A stretch of 64,000 nt of DNA, taken from NCBI RefSeq assembly GCF_014237455.1, contig NZ_JABZFL010000004.1:17867-81866 (forward strand). The letters are read 5' to 3'. Origin of the DNA: Desulfobacula sp. (lineage in GTDB: Bacteria; Desulfobacterota; Desulfobacteria; Desulfobacterales; Desulfobacteraceae). Shown in pieces: positions 42,453 through 52,140 of this stretch. Under the pieces are notes generated by a model that was not told the origin of the DNA, ran no database searches, and was given only the letters and a program-made list of their open reading frames with translations. Made by a program: the position numbers and the translations under genes. How positions within the stretch are numbered: the stretch's first letter is position 1; every line of letters begins with the position of its first letter.

Positions 42453-43997
42453 ATGACAACAAATGATCAAATTATTATTTTTGACACCACATTAAGAGAT
42501 GGAGAACAATCACCCGGAGCAAGTATGAACCCGGCTGAAAAACTGCGAATTGCCACCCAGCTTGAAAAACTGGGTGTCGATGTGATTGAAGCAGGATTTC
42601 CTGCCGCATCAGAGGGTGACTTTGAGGCGGTCAAGGCTATTGCCCAAACCCTTAAAATTTCCCAGATTGCAGCGCTTTGCAGGGCAAGTGATGATGATAT
42701 CAACCGGGGCTGGGAAGCCATCAAAAATGCAGTCAACCCAAGAATCCACACCTTTATCGCCACCTCTGAACTGCATATGAAGTATAAACTTCAGATGGAA
42801 AAGGAAGCGGTTCTGGAACAGGCCATCAAATCTGTTCAGCTTGCCGCATCCTATACAGATAACGTGGAATTCTCAGCAGAAGACGGGTCAAGATCCGACC
42901 CTTCATTTTTATGCAAGGTGTTTGAAGCGGTTATTGATGCAGGCGCCACAACAGTCAATCTCCCGGATACGGTAGGATACGCCATCCCGGAAGAATATGG
43001 TGAGCTTATTAAATATGTCATTAAAAATACACCCAATATGGATAAGGCCATATTGAGTGTCCATTGCCACAATGACCTCGGACTTGCCACATCCAACACC
43101 CTTACCGCCATAAAAGCCGGGGCAAGACAGGTTGAAGTCACCATCAACGGTATTGGAGAAAGGGCCGGGAACACTTCTCTTGAGGAAGTGGTCATGTCTC
43201 TGAATACAAGACCTAATTTTTTTCCCCAGACCACATCCATTGATACCACAAGGATTTATCCCACAAGCCGTCTGGTCAGTATGATCACTGGAATTCTTGT
43301 GCAGCCGAACCGGGCCATTGTAGGCGCCAATGCCTTTGCCCATGAAGCCGGTATCCACCAGGACGGCGTATTGAAAAATCCCATGACCTATGAAATCATG
43401 AAACCTGAAACCATCGGCCTGGCTAAAAACAACCTGGTCTTAGGAAAACATTCAGGACGTCATGCCCTCAATTCCCATATCCAGGAAATGGGATATGATC
43501 TTTCCAAGGAAGAATTGAATACGGTTTTTGAAAAATTCAAACGCCTGACTGACAAGAAAAAAAGCATTCAGGATGAAGACATCGAAGCGTTGATCAACGA
43601 AGGGGTATTAAGAAGTTCTGAGGTCTTCAGCCTTGAATATATCCATGTATTGTCCGGCAATACGGTCTTTCCAACCGCCAGTATTCAACTGAACATCAAT
43701 GGACGCCCGGTCCAGGGAGCGACAGAAGGAAGCGGTCCCATTGATGCGGTATACAATATTATATCCAAGCTGACCGGAACCAAATCCGAACTCTTAAGAT
43801 TTACCATCTCCGCTTTGACCGAAGGAACGGATGCCCAGGGCGAAGTAACAGTCCGGCTGCAGGAAAACGGTATCGTAGCCCTGGGAAAAGGGACTGATCC
43901 GGATATCATTACTGCCAGCGCTTTAGCCTATATAAACGGTCTCAACAGATTGGAATATTTAAAGGAGCATCCGGTTGTAAGACCTGAAAACCTTTAA
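42453..43997 (+). CDS. leuA: 2-isopropylmalate synthase
   Basis: A 514-residue LeuA that condenses acetyl-CoA with 2-oxoisovalerate, the first step of leucine synthesis. FDTTLRDGEQSPGASM holds the catalytic loop, SVHCHNDLGLATSN the metal His residues, NGIGERAGNTSLEEVVM and HEAGIHQDGVLK the conserved active-site blocks. The C-terminal LeuA dimer domain (from about residue 390) binds leucine for feedback control. It is the last gene of the attenuated operon; a weak AT-rich hairpin (44021-44037) lies after it. leuB, leuC, leuD, ilvC and ilvD are not nearby. Confidence 0.95.
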   Translation: MTTNDQIIIFDTTLRDGEQSPGASMNPAEKLRIATQLEKLGVDVIEAGFPAASEGDFEAVKAIAQTLKISQIAALCRASDDDINRGWEAIKNAVNPRIHTFIATSELHMKYKLQMEKEAVLEQAIKSVQLAASYTDNVEFSAEDGSRSDPSFLCKVFEAVIDAGATTVNLPDTVGYAIPEEYGELIKYVIKNTPNMDKAILSVHCHNDLGLATSNTLTAIKAGARQVEVTINGIGERAGNTSLEEVVMSLNTRPNFFPQTTSIDTTRIYPTSRLVSMITGILVQPNRAIVGANAFAHEAGIHQDGVLKNPMTYEIMKPETIGLAKNNLVLGKHSGRHALNSHIQEMGYDLSKEELNTVFEKFKRLTDKKKSIQDEDIEALINEGVLRSSEVFSLEYIHVLSGNTVFPTASIQLNINGRPVQGATEGSGPIDAVYNIISKLTGTKSELLRFTISALTEGTDAQGEVTVRLQENGIVALGKGTDPDIITASALAYINGLNRLEYLKEHPVVRPENL

Positions 43998-44054
43998 GGT
44001 TTAAAAAAACAGTCAGCGTTAATGAAATGATTTCATTTTGATAATTTTTAAAAT

Positions 44055-45092
44055 TCAGGCGGTCTCTTTTACCTGATAAACTATAAGTTTTTCTGAACGT
44101 CCCTTTACTAGAACAGAAGGCTGTTCAATCAATTTATAATCATGGATTAATCTGTCATAAGTCTGGTTGCTGATAAGGATATCAGCCTCAAACCTTTTAC
44201 AAAGATTTGCCACACGAGAGGCCACGTTCACCGTGTCGCCAACCAGGCAGTATGTTTGCCGTTCCTTTGATCCCACAACTCCAGCCAGGGCAGGACCGGT
44301 ATGTATGCCTATGCCGTGATTGAGTTGAGTTTGTCCGGATTCCCGGAATTTGGAATTGAGTTTTTCCAAAGCTAACCGCATCTCCAAGGCTGACTGGACA
44401 GCTTTTTCAGGATGCTGCTCATTCGGGAAGGGTGCGCCGAATACAGCTTCAATCTCATCTCCCACATATTGTAAAACCACACCACCAAAATTTTGTATGA
44501 CTTCGGTCATGGAAGCATAATATTCATTAATCCTTGCAAAGACTTGTTTAGGATGATTCTGTTCTGCAAATCCAGTAAAATCTCGAATATCAGAAAAAAG
44601 TAGGGTTACATTTTCCATAGTTCCCCGGGTATTAAGCCGCCCACTTAAGATAAGCTCTGCCACAGAAGGATGGACATGCCTTCCAAAAGCATCCTCCACC
44701 TTCTTGCGAATTTTTTCCAGTGTTAAATGGGTTTTGACACGGGCTCTGACAATCGGAGGGCTGAATGGTTTGGTAATATAATCAACAGCTCCAAGTTCCA
44801 AGCCTTTTGTCTCATCTGATTCATCAGATTTAGCCGTCACAAAAATAATAGGTATATTTTTCGTGCTTGGGTCTGCCTTAAGCCTTTGGCAAAGCTCGTA
44901 GCCATTCATTTCAGGCATCATAATATCCAAGAGTATAAGGTCGGGAAGATTTGTTCTAATGTCTTCAAGCGCTGATACCCCGTCCATTGCAACGCTCACT
45001 TTATAATCGAAGGCAAGTGTTTCAAGAAGGATATCAATGTTTGCCTTAGTGTCATCAACCACCAAAATTCTCATTTTAGATAAATCAAACAT
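44055..45092 (-). CDS. Response regulator with class III nucleotide cyclase output domain
   Basis: A 345-residue protein. The receiver domain (residues 6-122) has the acidic pair in ILVVDDTKAN, phospho-acceptor Asp56 in LLDIMMPEMNG and Lys108 in YITKPF. A cyclase domain follows (about 158-340) with metal-binding Asp168 and Asp212 (FSDIRDF, YVGDEIEAVFG) and the transition-state Asn/Arg in DTVNVASRVA. The place that holds the base-selecting Lys in canonical adenylate cyclases is Gln208, so the product (cAMP or cGMP) cannot be predicted. AAAGGA precedes the ATG, and the gene starts 2 bases after the hybrid kinase stop; the kinase probably phosphorylates it. Confidence 0.88.
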   Translation of the reverse strand: MFDLSKMRILVVDDTKANIDILLETLAFDYKVSVAMDGVSALEDIRTNLPDLILLDIMMPEMNGYELCQRLKADPSTKNIPIIFVTAKSDESDETKGLELGAVDYITKPFSPPIVRARVKTHLTLEKIRKKVEDAFGRHVHPSVAELILSGRLNTRGTMENVTLLFSDIRDFTGFAEQNHPKQVFARINEYYASMTEVIQNFGGVVLQYVGDEIEAVFGAPFPNEQHPEKAVQSALEMRLALEKLNSKFRESGQTQLNHGIGIHTGPALAGVVGSKERQTYCLVGDTVNVASRVANLCKRFEADILISNQTYDRLIHDYKLIEQPSVLVKGRSEKLIVYQVKETA

Positions 45093-45094
45093 TG

Positions 45095-48000
45095 CTATTC
45101 CTTTATATTTTTAATCATTTCAGATATCAGGAATTGTGCTTTTTTAAATTTGTATTCCATTATATATTGATGTAATTCATCTATATATTTATCATTTTTT
45201 TCAGACCAGGAGAAATTCATTGCTTCCTTTATAATCTCCTCACTGGGTTTAGGTTCACGGTTCAAAATATAAGGTTCCAGCTTTAATAATAATTGCATTA
45301 AAAAATCAGGTCTGCCTGCCTCCTTTTTATCGACTTCAATCTCCCTATCCGCTGTTGAAATTACTATAACTTTTATGGAGTCAATAACTATTTTGAGAGC
45401 GTTGTTGAACTTTTTTAATATAGTGATTACTTCTGAATCTTTTTCAAATTCCATATGAGTTTCCAGCTCCAGTGCGGCCTGCGATAAATCATTTGCACCT
45501 ATACTTCCTGCAAGACCTTTGATGGCATGGATCAAGTTTAAAACAGTTTTTTCTTCCTTTGTTTCAACAGCTTTTTTTATTGTAATAGCTGCATCAGCAT
45601 ACTCGTCATAAAATTGAATTAAAATTTTCTTATAAAGCGTTTCTTTACCAAGGGTTCTGGATAAGCCTTTTTTTATATCTATCCCTGGCATATTCTTGAA
45701 AAAATTTATTTTATTTCTTTTCTGTCCCAACTCTTTTTCTACAGACCAGGGGTTTAAAAGACTACTATCCTGTGGTTTAACCCAGGTCAAAAGAGCAGAA
45801 AAAAGTTCGTCAGGATCAATGGGTTTGGTTATATGCTGTACCATTCCTGCTTCTAAACTTTTTTTCTTGTCACTGGCCATGGCATGGGCTGTCATTGCAA
45901 TGATGGGGATCTTTTTCAATCTATTATTTTTCAAAATCAGTTTTGTCGCCTCATAACCATCCATTACAGGCATCTGGATGTCCATCAGAACGACATCAAA
46001 TAATTGACTGGTAACCATGCCCACTGCTTTTTGACCGTCATCGGCAATGGTTACAATAAAGCCTGTTTCTTCAAGAATCTCCCTGGCCAATAACTGATTG
46101 ATTTTATTGTCTTCGACCACAAGTATGTGGGCTCCCTGTATGGTTTCTAACCTTTTCAGTATTTTCTTATCAGGTGTTTCCTGTCCCACAAGTTCAGGTG
46201 TGGTAAAGCAAAACGCCTGCATGATTGAATCAAAAAGAGCAGACGGACTAAACGGTTTGAGCAGAAAACCTTCCATACCCTTTTGGTCAACCTGTTGAAA
46301 AATTGTCTCATGACTGTAAGCAGTGGCCATGATAATTTTTGGAATTTTAGAGAGTTTCGGATGATGCTTGATTTTTTCAGCCACCTCTATTCCATCCATA
46401 TCAGGCATTTTCCAGTCCATTAATACAAGCTCATAGGGTTGATATTTTAAGGCGTTTTCCAGTTCTCGAAGACCTTGTTTCCCATTTTCAGCAAGACTGA
46501 CTTCAAAACGGAAGGCCTCCAGCATATTTTTAAGAATACTCCTTGAAGTTGCATTATCATCTACTACTAAAACCTTTAAGCCTCTGAGATCCACGGGGGA
46601 GGTTAGAAGATTTTTAGCCTTTTGCATGCTTTTTTTGAAAATCGCTGTGAACAAAAAAACAGTTCCTTTACCAAATTTGCTTTCAACGCTGATGGTTCCT
46701 CCCATCATTTCAATTATTTTTTTACAGATAATCAGACCCAACCCAGTGCCTCCATATTTACGAGTTGTGGAAGTATCCGCCTGGGTAAAAGGTTTAAATA
46801 GCCTGGTTATCTGTTCCTGAGTCATTCCGATCCCAGTATCCCGAATCGAAAACTGCAATGTTATTTCATCATCAACCTGTTCTATAACTTTAGCTGTCAG
46901 AACTATCTCTCCTTCTTTTGTAAACTTAATGGCATTGTCGCAAAGATTAACAAGAACCTGACCCAACCTCAGGGAGTCTCCAACCATAAAGAAAGGAACA
47001 TTGGGGTCAATATGAAAAAGCACTTCAAGATTCTCTTTTTCACGAGTTTTGGTCATTATAATGTTGATAACATTCTCAAGGGTCTGGGTGAGATTGAAAT
47101 CTGCCTGTTCAATGTCAAGCTTGCCAGATTCTATCTTGGAAAAATCAAGGATATCATTGATGACACCCAAAAGGGATTTAGCAGAAAGTTCAATCCGCTT
47201 AAGATAATCGTATTGTTTAGGGCTTAAATCAGTTTTCAGAGCCAGGTAGGTTGTCCCGATAACCGCGTTCATGGGAGTCCTGATTTCATGGCTCATGTTT
47301 GCCAAAAAATTGCTTTTTGCCTGGGTAGCTGCTTCTGCAGCTTCTTTTGCTATTTTAAGCTGGTTCGCTTGTTTTTTTTCAGTGATATCTTCTATGATAC
47401 CCTCGTACTGCAACATATTTTTATTTTCATCATAACTAACATGAAGATTTATTGCCACGTCAATGACCTTTCCTTCCTTCTGATAAAATTGGGTTTCAAA
47501 TCCTTTCACAGACCCTTTTTTTTTCAACAAATTCTGTAGTTTTTTTCGGTCCTCATGATTTACATAGAGCTGGGACTGTATATCAGTGATGGTTTCTATG
47601 ACTTCTTGCGGTGAAGAATAGTTCAGGATTTTTGCAAATGCCGGGTTAACTGTTAGAAAACAGCCCTTGCTATCTGTAGTTGTCTGATAAATACCAATGG
47701 TGGCCTTTTCAAAAATACTCCGGTATTTTTCTTCTGCTTTTTTTATTTCCCCTTGGCTTTCATGAAGTTCTGTGGACATCTCATTGAATGCGATTCCCAT
47801 TTTTCCGATTTCATCCTTAAAAGGTAAATTTACCATCTCACCCAGATTACCTTTCTGGATTTTATTTAAGGCATTTCTAAGCAGAAAAACGGGTCTTGTA
47901 ACAAATCGTGATAGCATTAAATTAAGCAGACCGGATATGAGAACAAGCGTTGTCAGCAAAAGGGTCATGAAAATCAGAATGGACAGCTTTGTCTCTTTGT

Positions 48001-48475
48001 TTAACTCTTCAAAATCATAATAGATTTTCAGTGTTGCGATTTCTTCACCGATTACTTCAATGTTGCGAGAATAGATTCCAAAGAATTTTCCTTTATAGGA
48101 AAAGGTCATAAATGAATCAACGCCGGATGATGAGGTTATTTTTTTGTCATCCAGGTTTTTAGAAAAGGTATTATTCGTAGATAAAAGAAGACTGCCTTTG
48201 GGCTCATAAATCGCTATGGCCGTGATCCCTTCAACTTTTTGGATCTCTTTAAGCGTTAAGTTGAGTGCTCTTGTCTGTTTAGCATAGATTTCATTGGCAA
48301 GGTCTTCATATTTTTGTTGAAAAACTGTATCAAGGAGCAGGGCCACTTTTTTTTCATGGGACTTGCGCCTTTTCAGTTCAAATGGATATAGAATCGCCCC
48401 AAAAATAACGGCGATCACAAGACAAGTGATGAAAATTGCCACATTTATTTTAAAACCAAGGCTTTTATTTCTCAT
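45095..48475 (-). CDS. Hybrid sensor histidine kinase (HAMP-PAS-HisKA-HATPase-REC-REC-HPt)
   Basis: A 1126-residue inner-membrane kinase. Transmembrane helices at about 11-30 and 164-185 enclose a periplasmic sensor domain of roughly 130 residues. Then come HAMP (190-240), PAS (250-365), HisKA with His396 in NMSHEIRTPMNAVIG, the HATPase domain (N box LCDNAIKF, G boxes to GTGLGLIICK), receiver 1 (Asp687 in LMDWKMPDMDG), receiver 2 (Asp832 in LMDIQMPVMDG) and a C-terminal HPt domain (His983 in IHAIKGLAGS). It thus holds a full multistep phosphorelay. Two periplasmic binding-protein genes lie directly upstream on the same strand and may present a ligand to its sensor; the cyclase-regulator follows. 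The ligand is unknown. Confidence 0.92.
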   Translation of the reverse strand: MRNKSLGFKINVAIFITCLVIAVIFGAILYPFELKRRKSHEKKVALLLDTVFQQKYEDLANEIYAKQTRALNLTLKEIQKVEGITAIAIYEPKGSLLLSTNNTFSKNLDDKKITSSSGVDSFMTFSYKGKFFGIYSRNIEVIGEEIATLKIYYDFEELNKETKLSILIFMTLLLTTLVLISGLLNLMLSRFVTRPVFLLRNALNKIQKGNLGEMVNLPFKDEIGKMGIAFNEMSTELHESQGEIKKAEEKYRSIFEKATIGIYQTTTDSKGCFLTVNPAFAKILNYSSPQEVIETITDIQSQLYVNHEDRKKLQNLLKKKGSVKGFETQFYQKEGKVIDVAINLHVSYDENKNMLQYEGIIEDITEKKQANQLKIAKEAAEAATQAKSNFLANMSHEIRTPMNAVIGTTYLALKTDLSPKQYDYLKRIELSAKSLLGVINDILDFSKIESGKLDIEQADFNLTQTLENVINIIMTKTREKENLEVLFHIDPNVPFFMVGDSLRLGQVLVNLCDNAIKFTKEGEIVLTAKVIEQVDDEITLQFSIRDTGIGMTQEQITRLFKPFTQADTSTTRKYGGTGLGLIICKKIIEMMGGTISVESKFGKGTVFLFTAIFKKSMQKAKNLLTSPVDLRGLKVLVVDDNATSRSILKNMLEAFRFEVSLAENGKQGLRELENALKYQPYELVLMDWKMPDMDGIEVAEKIKHHPKLSKIPKIIMATAYSHETIFQQVDQKGMEGFLLKPFSPSALFDSIMQAFCFTTPELVGQETPDKKILKRLETIQGAHILVVEDNKINQLLAREILEETGFIVTIADDGQKAVGMVTSQLFDVVLMDIQMPVMDGYEATKLILKNNRLKKIPIIAMTAHAMASDKKKSLEAGMVQHITKPIDPDELFSALLTWVKPQDSSLLNPWSVEKELGQKRNKINFFKNMPGIDIKKGLSRTLGKETLYKKILIQFYDEYADAAITIKKAVETKEEKTVLNLIHAIKGLAGSIGANDLSQAALELETHMEFEKDSEVITILKKFNNALKIVIDSIKVIVISTADREIEVDKKEAGRPDFLMQLLLKLEPYILNREPKPSEEIIKEAMNFSWSEKNDKYIDELHQYIMEYKFKKAQFLISEMIKNIKE

Positions 48476-48508
48476 TTTTTGGCATCTCGGGATAATTGTC
48501 TTAAATTT

Positions 48509-49684
48509 TCAGGGTTCTAAAACCTTGAGGTAATAAGGTTTCCCTTTTCTTATTTCCATAAATACGGCGCTTTTATCGGGATCACCTCTTTTATTAAAAG
48601 TGATGGTGCCTGTAACACCTTTAAAGTTACGGGTATCTGCAATGGCCTGTTTGATTTTTTTCCGGTCAAAAGACCCGGCACGTTTAACAGCATTGGCTAA
48701 AAGCATCACTGCGTCATATCCCAGTGCAATATTGGCCGCTGAAATTTCGGAACGGATATATTGTTGAGTGAAGGTATTTGATTCTTGAGTATCAAGTTGA
48801 GTAGACCAGTGGGTGCTATAATATCCCTGTTTTAATTCTTGACCTCCCCTGGATAGGAATACCCGGGATGCCCAGCCGTCTCCGCCCAGAAAAATGGATC
48901 GAGCTCCTGCCGTCTGCAATTTTCTTGCAATTTCACCACTTTCATCATGACCCGGAATAAAGATGACATCCGCATTAAATTTTACGGCTTGTAGAATTTC
49001 TTTTTTTAAAAACATTTGTTTTGGCTTATAGTCCAGTTCCAGAACAACCTTACCGCCCATTTGTTCGAAATTAAGCCTGAAAATTTCAGATAGTTTAAGA
49101 CTGTAATCACTTGCGACATCTATAAAAATAACAGCGGTCTTTGCATTTAAATCCTGTCTGGCAAACTTTGCAAGAACCTTTCCCTGAAGCGCATCGGTAA
49201 AACAGATTCTGAATATGTAATCTCCGGTTTTAGTGACTTCAGGATTGGTGGAAACATTCGATATCATGGGAATTTCCATTTGTTGAGCAATTTTTGCAAC
49301 CGCAAGAGAATGGGAGCTCCAGGCAGAGCCTAAAATAGCAACTGCACTGGATTTAACCGCTTTGGCCGCAGCCAGACTTGAGCCGATAGGGGTACTTTTG
49401 TTGTCAAATTCCAATATTTTTATTTTTCTACCAAGAATACCACCCGTTGCATTGATTTCATCTACACCGTAATAAATCCCTTCAAGTGAAAAAGAATTAT
49501 TCTCGGCAGCTATGCCTGTCAAGGCATAAATTGCGGCGATATCTATGGTTTGTTTCCCAGAGGCAGGGCTGTTTAAAAAGAACATAAGTATGCAAATTAG
49601 AATCAAAACACGGCTGTTTCTATGTAGGAGCCGTTTAAAAAAAATCATCATGTTTCTGCAAGGGTGCCCCTTTATATCAATCAT
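48509..49684 (-). CDS. Periplasmic ligand-binding protein of the kinase cluster (downstream copy)
   Basis: A 391-residue Peripla_BP_6 protein. The frame is open to 49738 inside the upstream gene, but GGAG six bases before the ATG at 49684 decides the start. A signal peptide (hydrophobic core VLILICILMFFLNSPASG) is followed by IDIAAIYALTGIAAENNSFS and GVDEINATGGILGRKIKILE, the ligand-fold opening. It is closely related to the neighbouring 373-residue protein (shared FDNKSTPIGSS/LDNKSTPIGST, SSHSLA, RICF), so the two arose by tandem duplication. No permease or ATPase genes accompany them; with the hybrid kinase 33 bases downstream, a sensory rather than transport role is plausible. Confidence 0.85.
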   Translation of the reverse strand: MIDIKGHPCRNMMIFFKRLLHRNSRVLILICILMFFLNSPASGKQTIDIAAIYALTGIAAENNSFSLEGIYYGVDEINATGGILGRKIKILEFDNKSTPIGSSLAAAKAVKSSAVAILGSAWSSHSLAVAKIAQQMEIPMISNVSTNPEVTKTGDYIFRICFTDALQGKVLAKFARQDLNAKTAVIFIDVASDYSLKLSEIFRLNFEQMGGKVVLELDYKPKQMFLKKEILQAVKFNADVIFIPGHDESGEIARKLQTAGARSIFLGGDGWASRVFLSRGGQELKQGYYSTHWSTQLDTQESNTFTQQYIRSEISAANIALGYDAVMLLANAVKRAGSFDRKKIKQAIADTRNFKGVTGTITFNKRGDPDKSAVFMEIRKGKPYYLKVLEP

Positions 49685-49700
49685 AGTCATCTCCACTATG

Positions 49701-50822
49701 CTAGGGTTTGATAGCCTTGTAGTATATTTTTCGGCCATTTTCCAGTTTCAGTATGATGACCTCCTTTCCCTTGGGATCACCGTAATCGTCAAAAGTAATT
49801 TTACCAGTTGCACCTTGAAATGCATTTGTCCGGGCTAATGCATCACGTATCTTTAAACTGTCGAAGGAACCGGCGCGCTCAATAGCATCTGCCAGAACCA
49901 TGACCGCATCATAGGACAACGGTGCACTTGTATTGGAAATATCCTTTTTATGCTTTTGTTTATATAATTTTGAAAGGTGGATACTTTTTTCAAATTGAAC
50001 ATCCTGATGCCATGGGGCGGAATGGTAACTTCCGTCAACAGCTTTTCCCCCATATTTATAAATTTCAGCCCAGGCATCCCCTCCAAGAAAGGTTGATTTT
50101 AAACCGATGGATTTTGCCTGTTTGATGATAAGACCGCTGTCCCTTATATATCCCGGTATATAAACCGTATCAGGATCAAGCGCTGCTGTTTTTTTCAGCA
50201 GATTAGTAAATTCCACAGCCTTTCCTCTATAGGTTCCCTCCCAGAGGACCTTGCCTCCATTTTTTTTGAATGCATCTGCAAAATATTCACCAAGCGTTAA
50301 ACTATAGGCTTCATCCACATTCTTTAAAATAACAGCAGTCCGGGCCTTAAGGTCTTTGTAAGCAAATTTGGCCATGGCAGCGCCCTGGAAGGAATCTATA
50401 AAACATATGCGGAATATAAAGTTCCCTATTTTAGTGACTTTGGGGTTTGTGGAAACAGGTGTTATCATGGGGATGCCTTCCTGTTGAAGGATGGGTGCTG
50501 CCGCAAGGGAGTGGGAACTCAACCCGGAGCCCACAACTGCTACAACTTCAAGCTGGACAGCCTGTTTTGCAGCCATGGTTGATCCGATGGGCGTGCTTTT
50601 ATTATCAAGAACGATCAACTCCAACGGCTGCCCAAGTACCCCCCCATTGTCATTAATTTCTTCAACCCCAAGTTCAATCATTTGAATATAGGATGCATTT
50701 TGTACAGAAGCAATTCCTGTTTTCGCAAATATAGCTGCGATTTTGACAGGTTCTGATGCAGTGCAGGTCATTGTAAGCACACCGAAGAACCACAAGAAAC
50801 TGATAATTATTATTTTTTTCAT
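49701..50822 (-). CDS. Periplasmic ligand-binding protein of the kinase cluster (upstream copy)
   Basis: A 373-residue Peripla_BP_6 protein starting at an ATG with GAGGGG upstream. The signal peptide is KKIIIISFLWFFGVLTMTC with cleavage before the EPVKIAAIFAKTGIA segment. GVEEINDNGGVLGQPLELIV, VVAVVGSGLSSHSLAAAPIL and LSYDAVMVLADAIERAGSF are the family blocks. It ends 16 bases before its paralogue begins. It is the first gene of binding protein, binding protein, hybrid kinase, cyclase-regulator. The ligand cannot be predicted; amino acids and aromatic acids are typical of the family. Confidence 0.87.
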   Translation of the reverse strand: MKKIIIISFLWFFGVLTMTCTASEPVKIAAIFAKTGIASVQNASYIQMIELGVEEINDNGGVLGQPLELIVLDNKSTPIGSTMAAKQAVQLEVVAVVGSGLSSHSLAAAPILQQEGIPMITPVSTNPKVTKIGNFIFRICFIDSFQGAAMAKFAYKDLKARTAVILKNVDEAYSLTLGEYFADAFKKNGGKVLWEGTYRGKAVEFTNLLKKTAALDPDTVYIPGYIRDSGLIIKQAKSIGLKSTFLGGDAWAEIYKYGGKAVDGSYHSAPWHQDVQFEKSIHLSKLYKQKHKKDISNTSAPLSYDAVMVLADAIERAGSFDSLKIRDALARTNAFQGATGKITFDDYGDPKGKEVIILKLENGRKIYYKAIKP

Positions 50823-50969
50823 AACATTACCCCTCCCATTTTTGATTAATGGTTCAAAATTTCAAAATCAAATAGTATAAAATATTTGAGAACAAAAAAC
50901 AGAAACAGAACTAATTGAGTTTTATAGGACAGCAGACTGATCTAAGGGTGAATTTCAATAACCCATACA

Positions 50970-51116
50970 TTAACAGTCTGCCTGTATTATTGTCAATGTG
51001 TAAAGATTAACAGAAATCGGATCGAGATTACCTTGTAAAGTTTTTTGCCACAATAGTATTGCTTGTTCATACTGTTCAGAAAATGCGTAAGCCCAGGCCA
51101 GGTTATTCAAATTCAT
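50970..51116 (-). pseudogene. Small TPR-repeat fragment
   Basis: A 48-codon frame after the metallo-beta-lactamase-fold gene. It reads MNLNNLAWAYAFSEQYEQAI then LLWQKTL, which fits one tetratricopeptide repeat (conserved L-A-W/Y, Y, A positions), and ends after about 20 further residues. A GTG ten codons upstream is also in frame. It may be the remnant of a longer TPR protein or a very short gene; nothing else in the 330-base gap is recognisable. Confidence 0.4.
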
Positions 51117-51153
51117 CGCACCACCCTGAAAAAATGGCTTGTCCACTATGGAC

Positions 51154-51996
51154 TCAAAATTCCATTACTTTTCCGACATGATTAAAAAAGAATCGGTCTT
51201 TGAAATGCTGCATCAATGCCATGGATGCCGGCATCCCCGTGCAATGGGACACACCGATATGCGCGACGTTGAATTCCTCGAGTGCCGCAATGGTCTGTTC
51301 GAGCTGGTCAGGACCGGCACGAAAAAGATGGGTGCCGCCCACGACTGCATGAACCCTTTCTTCGCCTGTAATTTTTTGGGCATGCTGCAGGGTGTTGATC
51401 ATGCCATGGTGGGCACATCCCAGGATGACTACCAGCCCTTTGGAGGTCTTTACCACCAGTGCCTGGTCATCGGGAACCGTGTCCATTTGATATTCCCCCT
51501 CGATTTTAACAAATAAATTTTTATCAATGGATTCAAATGAGGTCTGCAGGGGCACCTCTCCGGTAACAACAATTTCATCTGTGATCCATACAGGTTCCCG
51601 GCTCAGTGTAAATTTGGCACCAAGATGTTCCAATTCCTCTTTTGAATAAGGGATGCCGATATAATGCATTTCACTGCCGACGGGTTCAGCCCGGGAGGCA
51701 TATTTGGATGCCCAGGCTTCGGGGTGCAATATGACCTGTCGCTTTGCATCTAATATCTGAAGAAGGTGGCGAAGCCCGCCCGTGTGGTCTTTATGGCCGT
51801 GGCTGAGGACAATACGGGTAATCTGGTTCAGGTTGATGCCATTTTGGATGGCATTGCGTATCACAGAATCCGTGCCTCCCGTATCCAGGAGGACGGCCTC
51901 GTCTTTGTACTGGACAAGGATACTCAGGCCCCATTCGGCGACATAGCCCACTGAGCCGGCCAAGTTATCACATAGTGTTGTTAAACGTACAGTCAT
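51154..51996 (-). CDS. Metallo-beta-lactamase-fold hydrolase (COG1237-like)
   Basis: A 280-residue cytoplasmic protein. SHGHKDHTGG (His66, His68, Asp70, His71) is the zinc-binding motif; LGCAHHGMIN and the late GVSHCTGMPA give the other metal ligands, a pattern of the group related to methanopterin-precursor dihydropterin synthase enzymes. Substrates in bacteria of this group are mostly unknown. It is enclosed by two gene relics, a TPR fragment downstream and a TRAP permease C-terminus 4 bases upstream, so it may once have belonged to a TRAP transporter operon. Confidence 0.82.
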   Translation of the reverse strand: MTVRLTTLCDNLAGSVGYVAEWGLSILVQYKDEAVLLDTGGTDSVIRNAIQNGINLNQITRIVLSHGHKDHTGGLRHLLQILDAKRQVILHPEAWASKYASRAEPVGSEMHYIGIPYSKEELEHLGAKFTLSREPVWITDEIVVTGEVPLQTSFESIDKNLFVKIEGEYQMDTVPDDQALVVKTSKGLVVILGCAHHGMINTLQHAQKITGEERVHAVVGGTHLFRAGPDQLEQTIAALEEFNVAHIGVSHCTGMPASMALMQHFKDRFFFNHVGKVMEF

Positions 51997-51999
51997 TCA

Positions 52000-52140
52000 T
52001 TATCCTTTCATCATTAAAGAGGGCAGAAAAGTGACGATCTGCGGGAACGCAATCAGGACCGCCAGGGTTAAAAAATCCATGAGCAAAAATGGGATAATCC
52101 CCTTGAAAATGATCTGCTCTCTAATTTCAATATCCACTAT
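52000..52140 (-). pseudogene. C-terminal remnant of a TRAP transporter large permease (DctM)
   Basis: About 45 codons ending in TAA directly before the metallo-hydrolase start. The frame reads DIEIREQIIFKGIIPFLLMD, then LTLAVLIAFPQIVTFLPSLM, which matches the last helix and tail of DctM-type permeases (G-I-I/V-P-F, A-F-P-Q-I/L, L-P-S-L-M). A stop codon lies a few codons upstream, and the other ten or so helices and the DctP and DctQ genes are missing. This is a deletion relic. Confidence 0.58.
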
